Shown in pieces: positions 14,591-22,232 of a stretch of 32,079 nucleotides of DNA. The position numbers and the translations under genes are program-made. The DNA comes from Massilia niastensis DSM 21313 (lineage in GTDB: Bacteria > Pseudomonadota > Gammaproteobacteria > Burkholderiales > Burkholderiaceae_D): NCBI RefSeq assembly GCF_000382345.1, contig NZ_KB908118.1, positions 1 to 32,079 of the forward strand, in the 5' to 3' direction. The notes below the pieces were generated by a model. That model did no database searches and was not told the origin of the DNA. It saw nothing but the letters and a program-made list of their open reading frames with translations. Positions within the stretch are counted from its first letter, which is position 1. Each line of letters starts with the position of its first letter.

Positions 14591-14762
14591 AGCCCTCCTG
14601 CGCGCCTGGTCTTGGTCGCTCGTGGCAATTCCTGCTGGCCTTGTTGCTCAGCCTCGTTTTGCTTCGGATCGAACTCGGCCGTTCAGCCGGCAGGAGGAGT
14701 CTGTCGATGTAACCAGCACCAACGAGTGGCATTTTTACTTCAGAAGCTGAGGCAATTTTCCT

Positions 14763-14918
14763 TCAACTGACGGTAGCTGCCCCCAGGGCACGTATCATTT
14801 CCTCGGGCCGGTGATCCAGTGTGGCGAAGCCCTCGACCGCGACCGCGCGACGGCAGGACGGTGCCGCCGGCGGCGCGCAGCCGCTCGAACAGTAGTCGAC
14901 ATAGTCGGCGCCAAGCAT
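14763..14918 (-). pseudogene. Possible decayed gene remnant, or a 51-codon small ORF
   Basis: From an ATG at 14918 (AGGA 7 bp upstream) the frame reads MLGADYVDY..., continues as a Cys/Pro/Ala-rich stretch, then RRAVAVEGFATLDHRPEE and stops at 14763. In the middle, the adjacent frame reads LFERLRAAGGTVLPSR, which looks more like real protein and would join both ends smoothly (DYVDY-LFERLRAAGG...-AVAVEGF). Two compensating frameshifts in an old gene would explain this. I do not recognise the family. A genuine small protein is the alternative. Confidence 0.3.
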
Positions 14919-15044
14919 TCGTCATTCCTGAGCGAAGACGAGCGCAGCACGACTGGCTGAAAAGGGTATAAAGCTCATCACTGCCCTACCCTTACTCATA
15001 CCCTTAAAAATCTTCGCTTCACTGGAGGCAGGCAGGACACCAAC

Positions 15045-15109
15045 CCCCGAGCCTCACTATGAGATTCGGGGATTCCAGAGTGTGGCCGAAGCCTTACTCT
15101 CACACTCTG
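15045..15109. repeat. Two adjacent hairpins in the intergenic region
   Basis: Hairpin 1: CCCCGA (15045-15050) with TCGGGG (15066-15071), plus an inner CTCA/TGAG stem around CTA. Hairpin 2: CAGAGTGTG (15076-15084) with CACACTCTG (15101-15109), 16-nt loop. They are separated by 4 bp. No T-run follows on either strand. They could be extragenic palindromes or part of an RNA. Confidence 0.5.
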
Positions 15110-15160
15110 CGGCGAAAACGGGATTCGTATTGGCCGACACATTCTTGCACGCTCAGAAAC

Positions 15161-15195
15161 AAAAAAACCCGCCACACTCATCGTGCAGCGGGTTT
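15161..15195 (-). terminator. Rho-independent terminator of tRNA-Ser
   Basis: On the minus strand AAACCCGC (15195-15188) pairs with GCGGGTTT (15172-15165), and the 3' arm runs into seven T's ending at 15161. It starts 36 bp beyond the CCA end of the tRNA. A textbook intrinsic terminator. Confidence 0.85.
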
Positions 15196-15230
15196 CTCGA
15201 ATGTTAAAGATTTCTCTAAAACAATTGTTT

Positions 15231-15324
15231 TGGCGGAGGCGGTGGGATTCGAACCCACGATACAGGTTTAAGCCCGTATGCTTCCTTAGCAGGGAAGTGC
15301 CTTCGGCCACTCGGCCACGCCTCC
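15231..15324 (-). tRNA. tRNA-Ser(GCU), CCA end encoded
   Basis: On the minus strand the acceptor GGAGGCG (15324-15318) pairs with CGCCTCC (15241-15235), followed by discriminator G and encoded CCA (15233-15231). The anticodon arm is CTTCC-CTGCTAA-GGAAG with anticodon GCT, reading AGC and AGU codons. The D-arm (GCCGAGTGGCCGAAGGC), a long variable arm (class II, as in all tRNA-Ser) and the T-arm GTGGG-TTCGAAT-CCCAC are all present. Length 94 with CCA. It has its own promoter and terminator. Confidence 0.97.
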
Positions 15325-15362
15325 TTTCAGAACCGACAACATCGTCAGCGCTGAGAGCACGC

Positions 15363-15391
15363 ATATTACTGGACGGTGCTCATTTGGTCAA
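15363..15391 (-). promoter_or_regulatory. Sigma-70 promoter of tRNA-Ser
   Basis: On the minus strand TTGACC (15391-15386), 17-bp spacer, TAATAT (15368-15363). Predicted start is about 15356, some 32 nt ahead of the mature tRNA 5' end. Confidence 0.75.
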
Positions 15392-15405
15392 GGAATCAGA
15401 CCAAA
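15383..15405. terminator. Hairpin between lysC and tRNA-Ser
   Basis: TTTGGTC (15383-15389) pairs with GACCAAA (15399-15405) around a 9-nt loop. It is 12 bp beyond the lysC stop and its minus-strand 3' arm contains the -35 of the tRNA-Ser promoter. The T-run is on the plus-strand side (GTTTTT after 15405), so efficiency for lysC is doubtful. Confidence 0.35.
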
Positions 15406-15417
15406 GTTTTTAAAACG

Positions 15418-16665
15418 TTAAGCTTGCTCGAGGTTAAACGCCTTGTGCAGTGCGCGAACCGCCAGCTCCATGTATTTTTCGTCGATCAGCACCGAGATCT
15501 TGATCTCCGAGGTCGAGATCATCTGGATGTTGACGCCCTCTTCCGACAGCGTGCGGAACATCTGCGAGGCCACGCCGACGTGGCTGCGCATGCCCACGCC
15601 CACCGCCGACACCTTCGACACCTTGGCGTCGCCCAGCAGCTTGGTCGCGCCCAGGGCCTCTTTCTGGCCTTCCAGCACGTTCATCGCCTTGACGTAGTCG
15701 TTGCGCGAGACCGTGAAGGTGAAATCGGTCTTGCCGTCCACCGACTGGTTCTGGATGATCATGTCGACCTCGATGTTCGCGTCCGCGATCGGGCCCAGGA
15801 TGTGGTAAGCAACGCCCGGCTTGTCCGGCACGCCCAGGACGGTGATCTTGGCTTCATCGCGATTGAAGGCGATACCGGAGATGACGGCTTGTTCCATGTT
15901 ACTTTCTTCCTCAAACGAAATCAGGGTGCCGGAATTGGCTTCTTCTTCCAGTGGCATCTGGGGATCGGTCAGCGACGACAGCACGCGCGTCGGCACCTGG
16001 TAGTTACCGGCGAATTCCACCGAGCGGGTCTGCAGCACTTTCGAGCCCAGCGAGGCCAGTTCGAGCATTTCCTCGAAGGTGATCTTCGACAGGCGGCGCG
16101 CCTCGTCGACCACGCGCGGGTCGGTCGTGTACACGCCGTCCACGTCAGTATAGATCAGGCATTCGTCCGCCTTGAGCGCGGCTGCGATCGCCACGGCCGA
16201 GGTATCGGAACCGCCGCGGCCCAGGGTCGAGATGTTGCCGTCCTCGTCCATGCCCTGGAAGCCGGTGATGATGACGATCTTGCCCGCGTTCAGGTCGCCG
16301 CGTACGCGCGTGTCGTCGATCGACTGGATGCGCGCCTTGGTGAACGAGGAATCGGTGCGGATGCCCGCCTGCCAGCCGGTGTACGAGACCGCGTCCTTGC
16401 CGATCGCCAGCAGCGCCATCGCCAGCAGGCCGACCGAGACCTGTTCGCCGGTGGAGGCAATCATGTCCAGTTCGCGCGGGTCCGGTTGCGGCATGATTTC
16501 CTTGGCCAGGCCAATCAGGCGGTTGGTCTCGCCCGACATCGCGGACGGAACGACAACGATTTGGTGACCTGCGTCATGCCACTTGGCCACGCGGGCAGCG
16601 ACATTCTTGATACGGTCCGTCGAGCCCATCGACGTGCCGCCATATTTGTGGACAATTAAAGCCAT
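15418..16665 (-). CDS. lysC: Aspartate kinase (LysC)
   Basis: 415 residues from the ATG at 16665 (MALIVHKYGGTSMGS), the family's normal start; the frame extends 11 codons further without support. It phosphorylates aspartate, the first step to lysine, threonine, methionine and diaminopimelate. Kinase domain: KYGGTSMG (2-phosphoryl site), STGEQVSVGLL, and LGRGGSDTSAVAIAAAL for substrate and ATP binding. Two ACT domains follow (residues ~265-415: ITVLGVPDKPGVAYHILGPI and VSAVGVGMRSHVGVASQMF), the feedback-regulation module of monofunctional enzymes inhibited by lysine and threonine. No lysine riboswitch was recognised upstream. Probably its own transcription unit between tilS and tRNA-Ser. Confidence 0.97.
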   Translation of the reverse strand: MALIVHKYGGTSMGSTDRIKNVAARVAKWHDAGHQIVVVPSAMSGETNRLIGLAKEIMPQPDPRELDMIASTGEQVSVGLLAMALLAIGKDAVSYTGWQAGIRTDSSFTKARIQSIDDTRVRGDLNAGKIVIITGFQGMDEDGNISTLGRGGSDTSAVAIAAALKADECLIYTDVDGVYTTDPRVVDEARRLSKITFEEMLELASLGSKVLQTRSVEFAGNYQVPTRVLSSLTDPQMPLEEEANSGTLISFEEESNMEQAVISGIAFNRDEAKITVLGVPDKPGVAYHILGPIADANIEVDMIIQNQSVDGKTDFTFTVSRNDYVKAMNVLEGQKEALGATKLLGDAKVSKVSAVGVGMRSHVGVASQMFRTLSEEGVNIQMISTSEIKISVLIDEKYMELAVRALHKAFNLEQA

Positions 16666-16709
16666 ATCAGGAAGCTTTCCAGCTTGTAGAAGGATCAAAG
16701 GGGACCCTT

Positions 16710-16739
16710 ACTCTAGCATGCTGCAACGCGTCATCACAA
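16710..16739 (-). promoter_or_regulatory. Possible promoter of lysC
   Basis: Minus strand: TTGTGA (16739-16734), 18-bp spacer, TAGAGT (16715-16710), with a TG two bases before the -10 (extended -10 style). The start would be about 35-40 nt upstream of the lysC ATG. Confidence 0.4.
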
Positions 16740-16800
16740 GGCTGGATGCTCCAAAAGCTATACGAAAAGAAAATAAAGTAATACGTTTAACGCATAGAAA

Positions 16801-18201
16801 CTATGCCGGGCTCGCTTCCCAGCGCAGCGCGACCAGTTCCCCACCCTCCGCGCCGAAGTGGCGGCAGTCCATGCCGATCCCGGCCGCGAACAGCACCTCC
16901 CGCTCCCGATACACCACCGGCAGGCGCTCGCGCTCCCAGGCCGGCACGCCGAGCGCCTGGTAATGCGCCTTCAGGCTGCGCGTCGGGCGGTTGGGCGCCG
17001 GCTTGAGCCGTTCGCCGCCGGTGCGAAAGTCGATCGTGAGTTGCTGGCGGCGCAGCCAGGCGGGATCGAAGCCGCGCTCGGACGGCTCGATGTGCAGCAC
17101 GCCGCCGTAGGCCGGAAACGCCAGCGCGGCTTCGCCCTGCCAGCGGAAGCCCTGCCCCTCCCTGTCGAGCACGCCGATGTCGTCGCGATCGCGCATGCCG
17201 CTCAGTTCCGGCAGGCGCGGCGTGATGTGGAGCTTGCCGCGATGGCGGCGGATCTCGCAGTCCGGATGGGTGACCTTGAGCTGCGCATCCTCGCGCGCCT
17301 CGAACAGCTGGGCGACCATCTCGGCCAGCCAGGCGGTCGAAGGCATCGCCAGTCCGCGCACCGAGAACAGGTGGCGCAGCAGGTTATGGATGCGGTCGCC
17401 GCTCAGCGCCTGCAGGCGCTGCAGATCCACCGCCTCGCCAAGCAGGCAGGCGCCCAGGTCCTGCGCGGCGAGCTCGTCCAGCATCCGCTGGGCCGAGGCC
17501 ACATGCGCCGCGCCGCGCGCCAGCCGCTGCTGGAAGCCGGGGAAGGCGCTCGACAAGGCCGGCATCACCGTGTGCCGCAAGGCGTTGCGCGCATAACGCG
17601 GATCGAGATTCGATTCATCCTCGACCCAGGCCAGGCCCAGTTCGGCCGCACAGGCTTCCAGCGCCGCGCGCGGCTGGGCCAGCAGCGGCCTGGCCATGAC
17701 CAGCTCGTCGCTGCCGAGCAGGCCGGGCGCCCGGTTGGCGGCGTCCATGCCGGACAGGCCGGCCGGCCCCGAGCCGCGCAGCAGTTGCAGCAGCACGGTC
17801 TCGGCCTGGTCGTCGAGGTGGTGGGCGGTCAGCAGCACGCCGGCGCCGTGCAGGCGGCACATCTCGCCCAGCGCGCCATAGCGCAGGCGGCGCGCGGTGG
17901 CTTCGGTCCCGGACTTGTCCTTCGGGATCGTGATTCTACGGAAGTCGAAGGCGATGCCGAGCGCGGCGCAGCTGGCGGCGCAATGCGCCAGCCAGTCGTC
18001 GGCATGCGGGCTCAGGCCATGGTGGACGTGGAAGGCGGACAGGGTCACGCCCGCTTCCGCCGCCCAGGCATGCGCCAGCCGCAGCAGGACCATCGAATCG
18101 AGGCCGCCGCTGCAGGCAATGGCGAGGGAGGAAAAGGGATACTGCGCGCGCAGGCCGTGCATGGCCTGCGCGAAAGATGCCGGGACGGCCCCGGCTTTCA
18201 T
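16801..18201 (-). CDS. tilS: tRNA(Ile)-lysidine synthase (TilS)
   Basis: 466 residues. Converts C34 of tRNA-Ile(CAU) to lysidine using lysine and ATP, so AUA is read as Ile. The N-terminal PP-loop ATPase motif is A-C-S-G-G-L-D-S (S31-S36), followed by FHVHHGLSPHADDW, TAHHLDDQAETVLLQLLRG and the RYARNALRHTVMP segment, all family markers. The C-terminal third matches the substrate-binding domains (ending LFAAGIGMDCRHF). Chosen ATG at 18201 is 5 bp after the accA stop; a GTG at 18210 overlapping that stop is the alternative. A small GCATAG/CTATGC hairpin (16792-16806) covers the tilS stop. Co-transcribed with accA. Confidence 0.95.
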   Translation of the reverse strand: MKAGAVPASFAQAMHGLRAQYPFSSLAIACSGGLDSMVLLRLAHAWAAEAGVTLSAFHVHHGLSPHADDWLAHCAASCAALGIAFDFRRITIPKDKSGTEATARRLRYGALGEMCRLHGAGVLLTAHHLDDQAETVLLQLLRGSGPAGLSGMDAANRAPGLLGSDELVMARPLLAQPRAALEACAAELGLAWVEDESNLDPRYARNALRHTVMPALSSAFPGFQQRLARGAAHVASAQRMLDELAAQDLGACLLGEAVDLQRLQALSGDRIHNLLRHLFSVRGLAMPSTAWLAEMVAQLFEAREDAQLKVTHPDCEIRRHRGKLHITPRLPELSGMRDRDDIGVLDREGQGFRWQGEAALAFPAYGGVLHIEPSERGFDPAWLRRQQLTIDFRTGGERLKPAPNRPTRSLKAHYQALGVPAWERERLPVVYREREVLFAAGIGMDCRHFGAEGGELVALRWEASPA

Positions 18202-18206
18202 ACGGC

Positions 18207-19184
18207 TCACTCTTCGCGCGGCAGCGTTTCCTTGAACTTGCCGTAGCTCATCAGTTTCTGGTGACGGGCTTCCAGCAGGTCCTTGGTCTTCATGCCCTGG
18301 AACTGGCGCAGGGTGTCGGCCAGCGCGCGCTTGAGCAGCTGCGCCATCTGGGCCGGGTCGCGGTGCGCGCCGCCCAGCGGTTCGCTGACGATCTTGTCGA
18401 CCAGGCCCATCGCCTTCAGGCGGTGCGCGGTCAGGCCCAGGGCGTCGGCCGCGTCGGACGCGCGCTCCGAGGTCTTCCACAGGATCGAGGCGCAGCCTTC
18501 CGGCGAGATCACCGAGTAGGTCGCGTATTGCAGCATCAGCACCGCGTCGCCGACGGCGATCGCCAGCGCGCCGCCCGAACCGCCTTCACCGATGATGGTG
18601 GCGATCAGCGGCACTTTCAGCTCGGCCATGACGTACAGGTTGTGGCCGATCGCTTCCGACTGGCCGCGCTCTTCCGCGTCGATGCCGGGGAAGGCGCCAG
18701 GCGTATCCACGAAGGTGAAGATCGGCAGGCCGAACTTCTCGGCCACCTTCATCAGGCGCATCGCCTTGCGGTAGCCTTCGGGTTTCGGCATGCCGAAGTT
18801 GCGCATCGCGCGCTCCTTCGTGTCGCGGCCCTTCTGGTGGCCGATCACCATGCAGGCCTGGCCGTTGAAACGGGCCAGGCCGCCGATGATCGACTGGTCG
18901 TCCGCGAAGGTGCGGTCGCCGTGCAGTTCATGGAAATCGGTGAAGATCGCGTTCACGTAGTCCATCGTGTACGGACGCTGCGGATGACGCGCGATCTGCG
19001 ACACCTGCCATGGAGTCAGCTTGGCGTAGATGTCCTTGGTCAGTTGCTGGCTCTTCTTGGCCAGGCGGTCGATCTCTTCGGAGATGTCGACGGCGGAATC
19101 GTCCTGCACGAACCGCAGCTCTTCAATCTTGGAATCCAGCTCGGCGATCGGCTGCTCAAAATTGAGGAAAGTTGTTTTAGTCAT
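18207..19184 (-). CDS. accA: Acetyl-CoA carboxylase carboxyltransferase subunit alpha
   Basis: 325 residues (E. coli 319). With AccD it forms the carboxyltransferase that moves CO2 from carboxybiotin (AccB) to acetyl-CoA, making malonyl-CoA for fatty acid synthesis. Family landmarks: TFLNFEQPIAELDSKIEELR at the start, HPQRPYTMDYV, DRTFADDQSIIGGLAR, FVDTPGAFPGIDAEERGQSEAIG and GEGGSGGALAIAVGD with the glycine-rich acyl-CoA site, then SPEGCASILWK. GGAGG lies 6 bp before the ATG. The accD gene is not in the window, as usual. Followed directly by tilS. Confidence 0.98.
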   Translation of the reverse strand: MTKTTFLNFEQPIAELDSKIEELRFVQDDSAVDISEEIDRLAKKSQQLTKDIYAKLTPWQVSQIARHPQRPYTMDYVNAIFTDFHELHGDRTFADDQSIIGGLARFNGQACMVIGHQKGRDTKERAMRNFGMPKPEGYRKAMRLMKVAEKFGLPIFTFVDTPGAFPGIDAEERGQSEAIGHNLYVMAELKVPLIATIIGEGGSGGALAIAVGDAVLMLQYATYSVISPEGCASILWKTSERASDAADALGLTAHRLKAMGLVDKIVSEPLGGAHRDPAQMAQLLKRALADTLRQFQGMKTKDLLEARHQKLMSYGKFKETLPREE

Positions 19185-19239
19185 TGTACCTCCGGGTTGT
19201 TTCGTGGCCGCTGCGTCCGTGCGCGCGGCGAATCAGGCG

Positions 19240-19929
19240 TCATTCTACCGTACCGGATGCCGGAATCGGGTCCAGACTACGCCATAAATACCATGTAGCA
19301 ACTGTTCGCCAGGGCTCCCAGTTGGCCGCCACCTCGCGCGCATCGCTGCGCGAAACAGGTTCGCCGGAGAAATAATTCTGGCTGATTCCCTGGATCAGGC
19401 CGGCGTCATCGAGGGGCAGGACGTTCGGCCGGAGCAGATTAAATATCAAAAACATCTCTGCTGTCCAGCGGCTGATGCCGCGGATCTGGACCAGTTCGCC
19501 GATCACGGCCTCGTCGTCCATCTGCGACCACAGGTCGGCATGGACGCGCCTGGCCTTGAAACTGTCGGCCAGGTCGAGGATGTACTCGGTCTTGCGCTTG
19601 GACAGGCCGCAGCCGGAGAGCTGCACCGCGCCGGCCTTGATCACCTGGGCCGGCGAGAGTTTCGGGCAGGTGTCCAGCAGCTTGCCCCAGGCCAGGTCGG
19701 CCGCCTTGGGCGTGACCTGCTGGCCCACGATGGAGCGCGCCAGGGTCGTGAAGGGGTCGGGATGGCCGCGCAGGTGCAGGTCCCCGAACTGGGGGATCAG
19801 CTTGTTCATGATGCGGTCGCGCTGCATCAGCTCGAGCTTTGCTTCCGCCCAGTAGACGGGCACGGCAAGCGCTTCCGAAGCCAACGCGGGCGCACCGACG
19901 CCGAGCGCCTTGTCCTTGTTCGCTGCCAT
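19240..19929 (-). CDS. DNA-3-methyladenine glycosylase II-type (HhH-GPD superfamily)
   Basis: 229 residues. A base-excision enzyme that removes alkylated bases. The helix-hairpin-helix is LVQIRGISRWTAEMFLIF (146-163), followed by the catalytic Asp in LPLDDAGL (D174/D175) and an upstream SIVGQQVTPKAADLAW segment typical of the AlkA / MagIII branch. It lacks the N-terminal beta domain of E. coli AlkA (282 aa), so it is the compact version. No iron-sulfur Cys cluster is visible. Its ATG overlaps the cysS stop by one base (TAATG), implying coupled translation with cysS. About 55 bp separate it from accA. Confidence 0.88.
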   Translation of the reverse strand: MAANKDKALGVGAPALASEALAVPVYWAEAKLELMQRDRIMNKLIPQFGDLHLRGHPDPFTTLARSIVGQQVTPKAADLAWGKLLDTCPKLSPAQVIKAGAVQLSGCGLSKRKTEYILDLADSFKARRVHADLWSQMDDEAVIGELVQIRGISRWTAEMFLIFNLLRPNVLPLDDAGLIQGISQNYFSGEPVSRSDAREVAANWEPWRTVATWYLWRSLDPIPASGTVE

Positions 19930-21326
19930 TATGCGCGGCGCCAGGTCGTTCCGTCGGGTTTGTCTTCCAGGATGATCCCGGCGGCGCTGAGTTGCGCCCG
20001 AATCTGGTCCGCCTCGGCGAAGTTGCGCGCGCCCTTGGCCGCGGCGCGGCGTGCGATGGCGTCCAGGATGGCCGCCTCGTCCAGGCCGCCCTCTTCCTGG
20101 CCGCCGCCGGCCTGCAGGAACTGCTGGGTGCTGCGCTCGAGCAGGCCGAGCACGCCGGCCAGCGCCTTCAGCTGGCGCGCCGCCTCGACCGACTTGCTGC
20201 GGTTGACTTCGCTCGCCAGGTCGAACAGCTCGGCCACGGCCAGCGGGGTGTTGAAGTCGTCGTCCATCGCTTCGCGGAAGCGCACGGCGTGGGCCTCGTC
20301 CCAGTCGACGGCCGGGCTGGCGCCGCCCAGGTCGACATCGGCCAGCGCCGTGTACAGGCGCGTCAGCGCGCCCTTGGCGTCGTCCAGGTGCGCGTCGGAG
20401 TAATTCAGCGGGCTGCGGTAGTGGGCGCGCAGGATGAAGAAGCGCACGACTTCGGCGTCGTACTTCTTGAGCACGTCGCGGATGGTGAAGAAGTTGCCCA
20501 GCGACTTGGACATCTTCTCGTTATCCACGCGCACGAAGCCGTTGTGGATCCAGTAGTTGACCATCGGGCCGCCGAAGGCGCCTTCGGATTGCGCGATCTC
20601 GTTCTCGTGGTGCGGGAACTGCAGGTCGGCGCCGCCGCCATGGATGTCGAAATGTTCGCCCAGGGTCGCGCACGACATGGCCGAGCACTCGATGTGCCAG
20701 CCCGGACGGCCCGTGCCCCACTTCGATTCCCATTTCACTTCGCCAGGCTCGGATTCCTTGGCGGCCTTCCAGAGCACGAAGTCGAGCGGGTCGCGCTTGC
20801 CGGTATTGACGTCCACGCGCTCGCCGGCGCGCAGGTCGTCCAGCGACTTGCCCGACAGCTTGCCGTAGCCGTCGAAGCCGCGCACCGCGTAGTTGACGTC
20901 GCCGTCGTCGCTCCGATAGGCCAGGCCTTTTTGCTCGAGGCGCTCGATGATGGCCAGCATTTGCGGCACGTACTCGGTGGCGCGCGGCACCACGGTCGGC
21001 GGCAGGATGCCCAGCGCGCCCGTGTCTTCGTCCATGTATTGCGTGAAACGCGCGGTCAGCGAGCCGATGGTCTCGCCATTCTCGACCGCGCGCTTGATGA
21101 TCTTGTCATCGATGTCAGTGATGTTGCGGACATAGGTGACCTCGTAGCCCGAGGCCATGAGCCAGCGGTAGACGACGTCGAAAGCCATCATCATCCGCGC
21201 GTGGCCGACATGACAGTAATCGTAGATGGTCATGCCGCACACATACATGCCGGCCTTGCCTGCAACCTTCGGGACGAATACCTGCTTGTCACGCGCGAGC
21301 GTGTTGTAAATCTTCAGTTGGCTCAT
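19929..21326 (-). CDS. cysS: Cysteinyl-tRNA synthetase
   Basis: 465 residues from the ATG at 21326 (MSQLKIYNTLARDKQ), matching E. coli CysS length (461). Class I synthetase charging tRNA-Cys. Signatures: the C-G-M-T zinc-ligand segment followed by YDYCHVGHARMM (HIGH motif as HVGH), WHIECSAMS carrying further zinc ligands, HHENE, and K-M-S-K-S-L-G (KMSKS). The tail after ~380 is the anticodon-binding helical domain, with RSTQQFLQAGGGQEEGG as a Gly/Gln-rich insert. An upstream TTG at 21341 is in frame but unsupported. Translationally coupled to the glycosylase gene. Confidence 0.98.
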   Translation of the reverse strand: MSQLKIYNTLARDKQVFVPKVAGKAGMYVCGMTIYDYCHVGHARMMMAFDVVYRWLMASGYEVTYVRNITDIDDKIIKRAVENGETIGSLTARFTQYMDEDTGALGILPPTVVPRATEYVPQMLAIIERLEQKGLAYRSDDGDVNYAVRGFDGYGKLSGKSLDDLRAGERVDVNTGKRDPLDFVLWKAAKESEPGEVKWESKWGTGRPGWHIECSAMSCATLGEHFDIHGGGADLQFPHHENEIAQSEGAFGGPMVNYWIHNGFVRVDNEKMSKSLGNFFTIRDVLKKYDAEVVRFFILRAHYRSPLNYSDAHLDDAKGALTRLYTALADVDLGGASPAVDWDEAHAVRFREAMDDDFNTPLAVAELFDLASEVNRSKSVEAARQLKALAGVLGLLERSTQQFLQAGGGQEEGGLDEAAILDAIARRAAAKGARNFAEADQIRAQLSAAGIILEDKPDGTTWRRA

Positions 21327-21365
21327 TGAATACCGTTTCAAGAGGAAAGCGAGCCGGCAATGCGC

Positions 21366-21475
21366 CGCCCGGCCGCGACCATTGGTGCGCGGCCAGCCGG
21401 GCGTTTCTGCTTGGGCTCGCCTGTATCCTCGGTGTTGTTCTTATTTGATAGAATGGACGTTTTGCGCAGAGTATA
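21366..21475 (-). promoter_or_regulatory. cysS leader: extended -10 promoter and long hairpin
   Basis: TATACT (minus strand, 21475-21470) preceded by TGC forms an extended -10. No good -35 is visible. The ~135-nt leader can form a stem of CGCCCGGC+CGCG (21366-21377) with CGCG (21388-21391) and GCCGGGCG (21396-21403), interrupted by a 4-nt bulge. I see no T-box features (no specifier loop or TGGN antiterminator that I can identify). Confidence 0.4.
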
Positions 21476-21572
21476 GCATTGTTAAAATCCCGGCTGGCCG
21501 CATCTAGCCCAGCTTTATTTTTCCTGAATACTCTTGACAGTGTATTGCGCAATGCCTACCAGAGGAAGCCAG

Positions 21573-22181
21573 ATGCCATCGTTCGCCACGTCCCGCCGCG
21601 CCCTGCTCACCCGTCTTTCCGTCGCCGCCTGCGGCCTGCTGTTCTCGGCCGCCGCCTTCGCCGCCGACCAGCCCCAGGTGTCGATCAAGACCTCCATGGG
21701 TGAGATCGTCGTCGAGCTGGACCAGGAAAAGGCGCCGAAGAACGTCGCCAACTTCCTGGCCTACGTGAAGTCGGGTTTCTACAAGGGCACCATCTTCCAC
21801 CGCGTGATCGACGGCTTCATGATCCAGGGCGGCGGCATGAACGAGAAACTCGAGGGCCGCAAGACCCTCAAGCCGGTCAAGAACGAGTCGGACAACGGGC
21901 TGTCGAACCTGCCGTACACGATCTCGATGGCGCGGGAAAACCACCCCGACACGGCCACCTCGCAATTCTTCATCAATGTCGCCGACAACTCCGGCATCGA
22001 TTTTCCGAACGTCGGCGGCTCCGGCTACACCGTGTTCGGCAAGGTCATCAAGGGCCAGGAAGTGGTCGACAAGATCAAGTCCGTCGTGGTCGATGACGTG
22101 CGCGGCATGGAAAACGTGCCGGTCACCCCGATCTTCATTAAGTCCGCGACCCTCCTCAAGGGCGACAAGCTTGTAAAATAA
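21573..22181 (+). CDS. ppiA: Periplasmic peptidyl-prolyl cis-trans isomerase, cyclophilin type
   Basis: 202 residues from the ATG at 21573 (GAGGA about 7 bp upstream); an earlier ATG at 21552 is possible. The signal peptide covers residues 1-31 (TRLSVAACGLLFSAAAFA-A); the SRRALL stretch makes Tat export thinkable but Sec is the norm. The cyclophilin fold shows VSIKTSMGEIVVELDQEKAP, then F-H-R-V-I-D-G-F-M-I-Q-G-G-G (catalytic Arg) and TATSQFFINVADN, and YTVFGKVIKGQEVVDKI. It accelerates proline isomerisation in exported proteins. Directly followed, 51 bp later, by its cytoplasmic paralogue. Confidence 0.95.
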   Translation: MPSFATSRRALLTRLSVAACGLLFSAAAFAADQPQVSIKTSMGEIVVELDQEKAPKNVANFLAYVKSGFYKGTIFHRVIDGFMIQGGGMNEKLEGRKTLKPVKNESDNGLSNLPYTISMARENHPDTATSQFFINVADNSGIDFPNVGGSGYTVFGKVIKGQEVVDKIKSVVVDDVRGMENVPVTPIFIKSATLLKGDKLVK

Positions 22182-22232
22182 CGAGTGCACAAAAGGCATT
22201 CTTAACAATAAACCAACCAGACAGGACAATCC

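Larger units (their letters stand above)
14591..15160. other. Gene-poor interval between the EAL-CZB gene and tRNA-Ser
   Basis: About 570 bp without a convincing gene. It holds a possible decayed or very small reading frame on the minus strand (14763-14918) and two adjacent hairpins (15045-15109), then the tRNA-Ser terminator. Base composition is more AT-rich around 14,960-15,030 than in the flanking genes. The remaining stretch from 14591 to 14760 shows nothing I can support. Confidence 0.6.

Noticed and set aside
15045..15195. CRISPR-like array from the repeated hairpins before tRNA-Ser
   Set aside because: The stems differ in sequence and no regularly spaced direct repeat is present; the last one is the tRNA terminator.
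15183..15413. Plus-strand ORF across tRNA-Ser
   Set aside because: It is a translation of the tRNA gene itself, a common false ORF.
16666..16800. Possible lysine riboswitch ahead of lysC
   Set aside because: Only about 135 bp, too short for the ~170-nt lysine aptamer, and no conserved junction motifs seen.
16801..18480. Long N-terminal extension of tilS into accA
   Set aside because: The extra ~90 residues are an out-of-frame reading of accA, rich in Arg/Gly/Pro; PP-loop proteins begin shortly before the SGGxDS motif.
19839..21329. 496-codon plus-strand open frame over cysS
   Set aside because: Antisense to cysS with its HVGH and KMSKS motifs; no domain pattern of its own.
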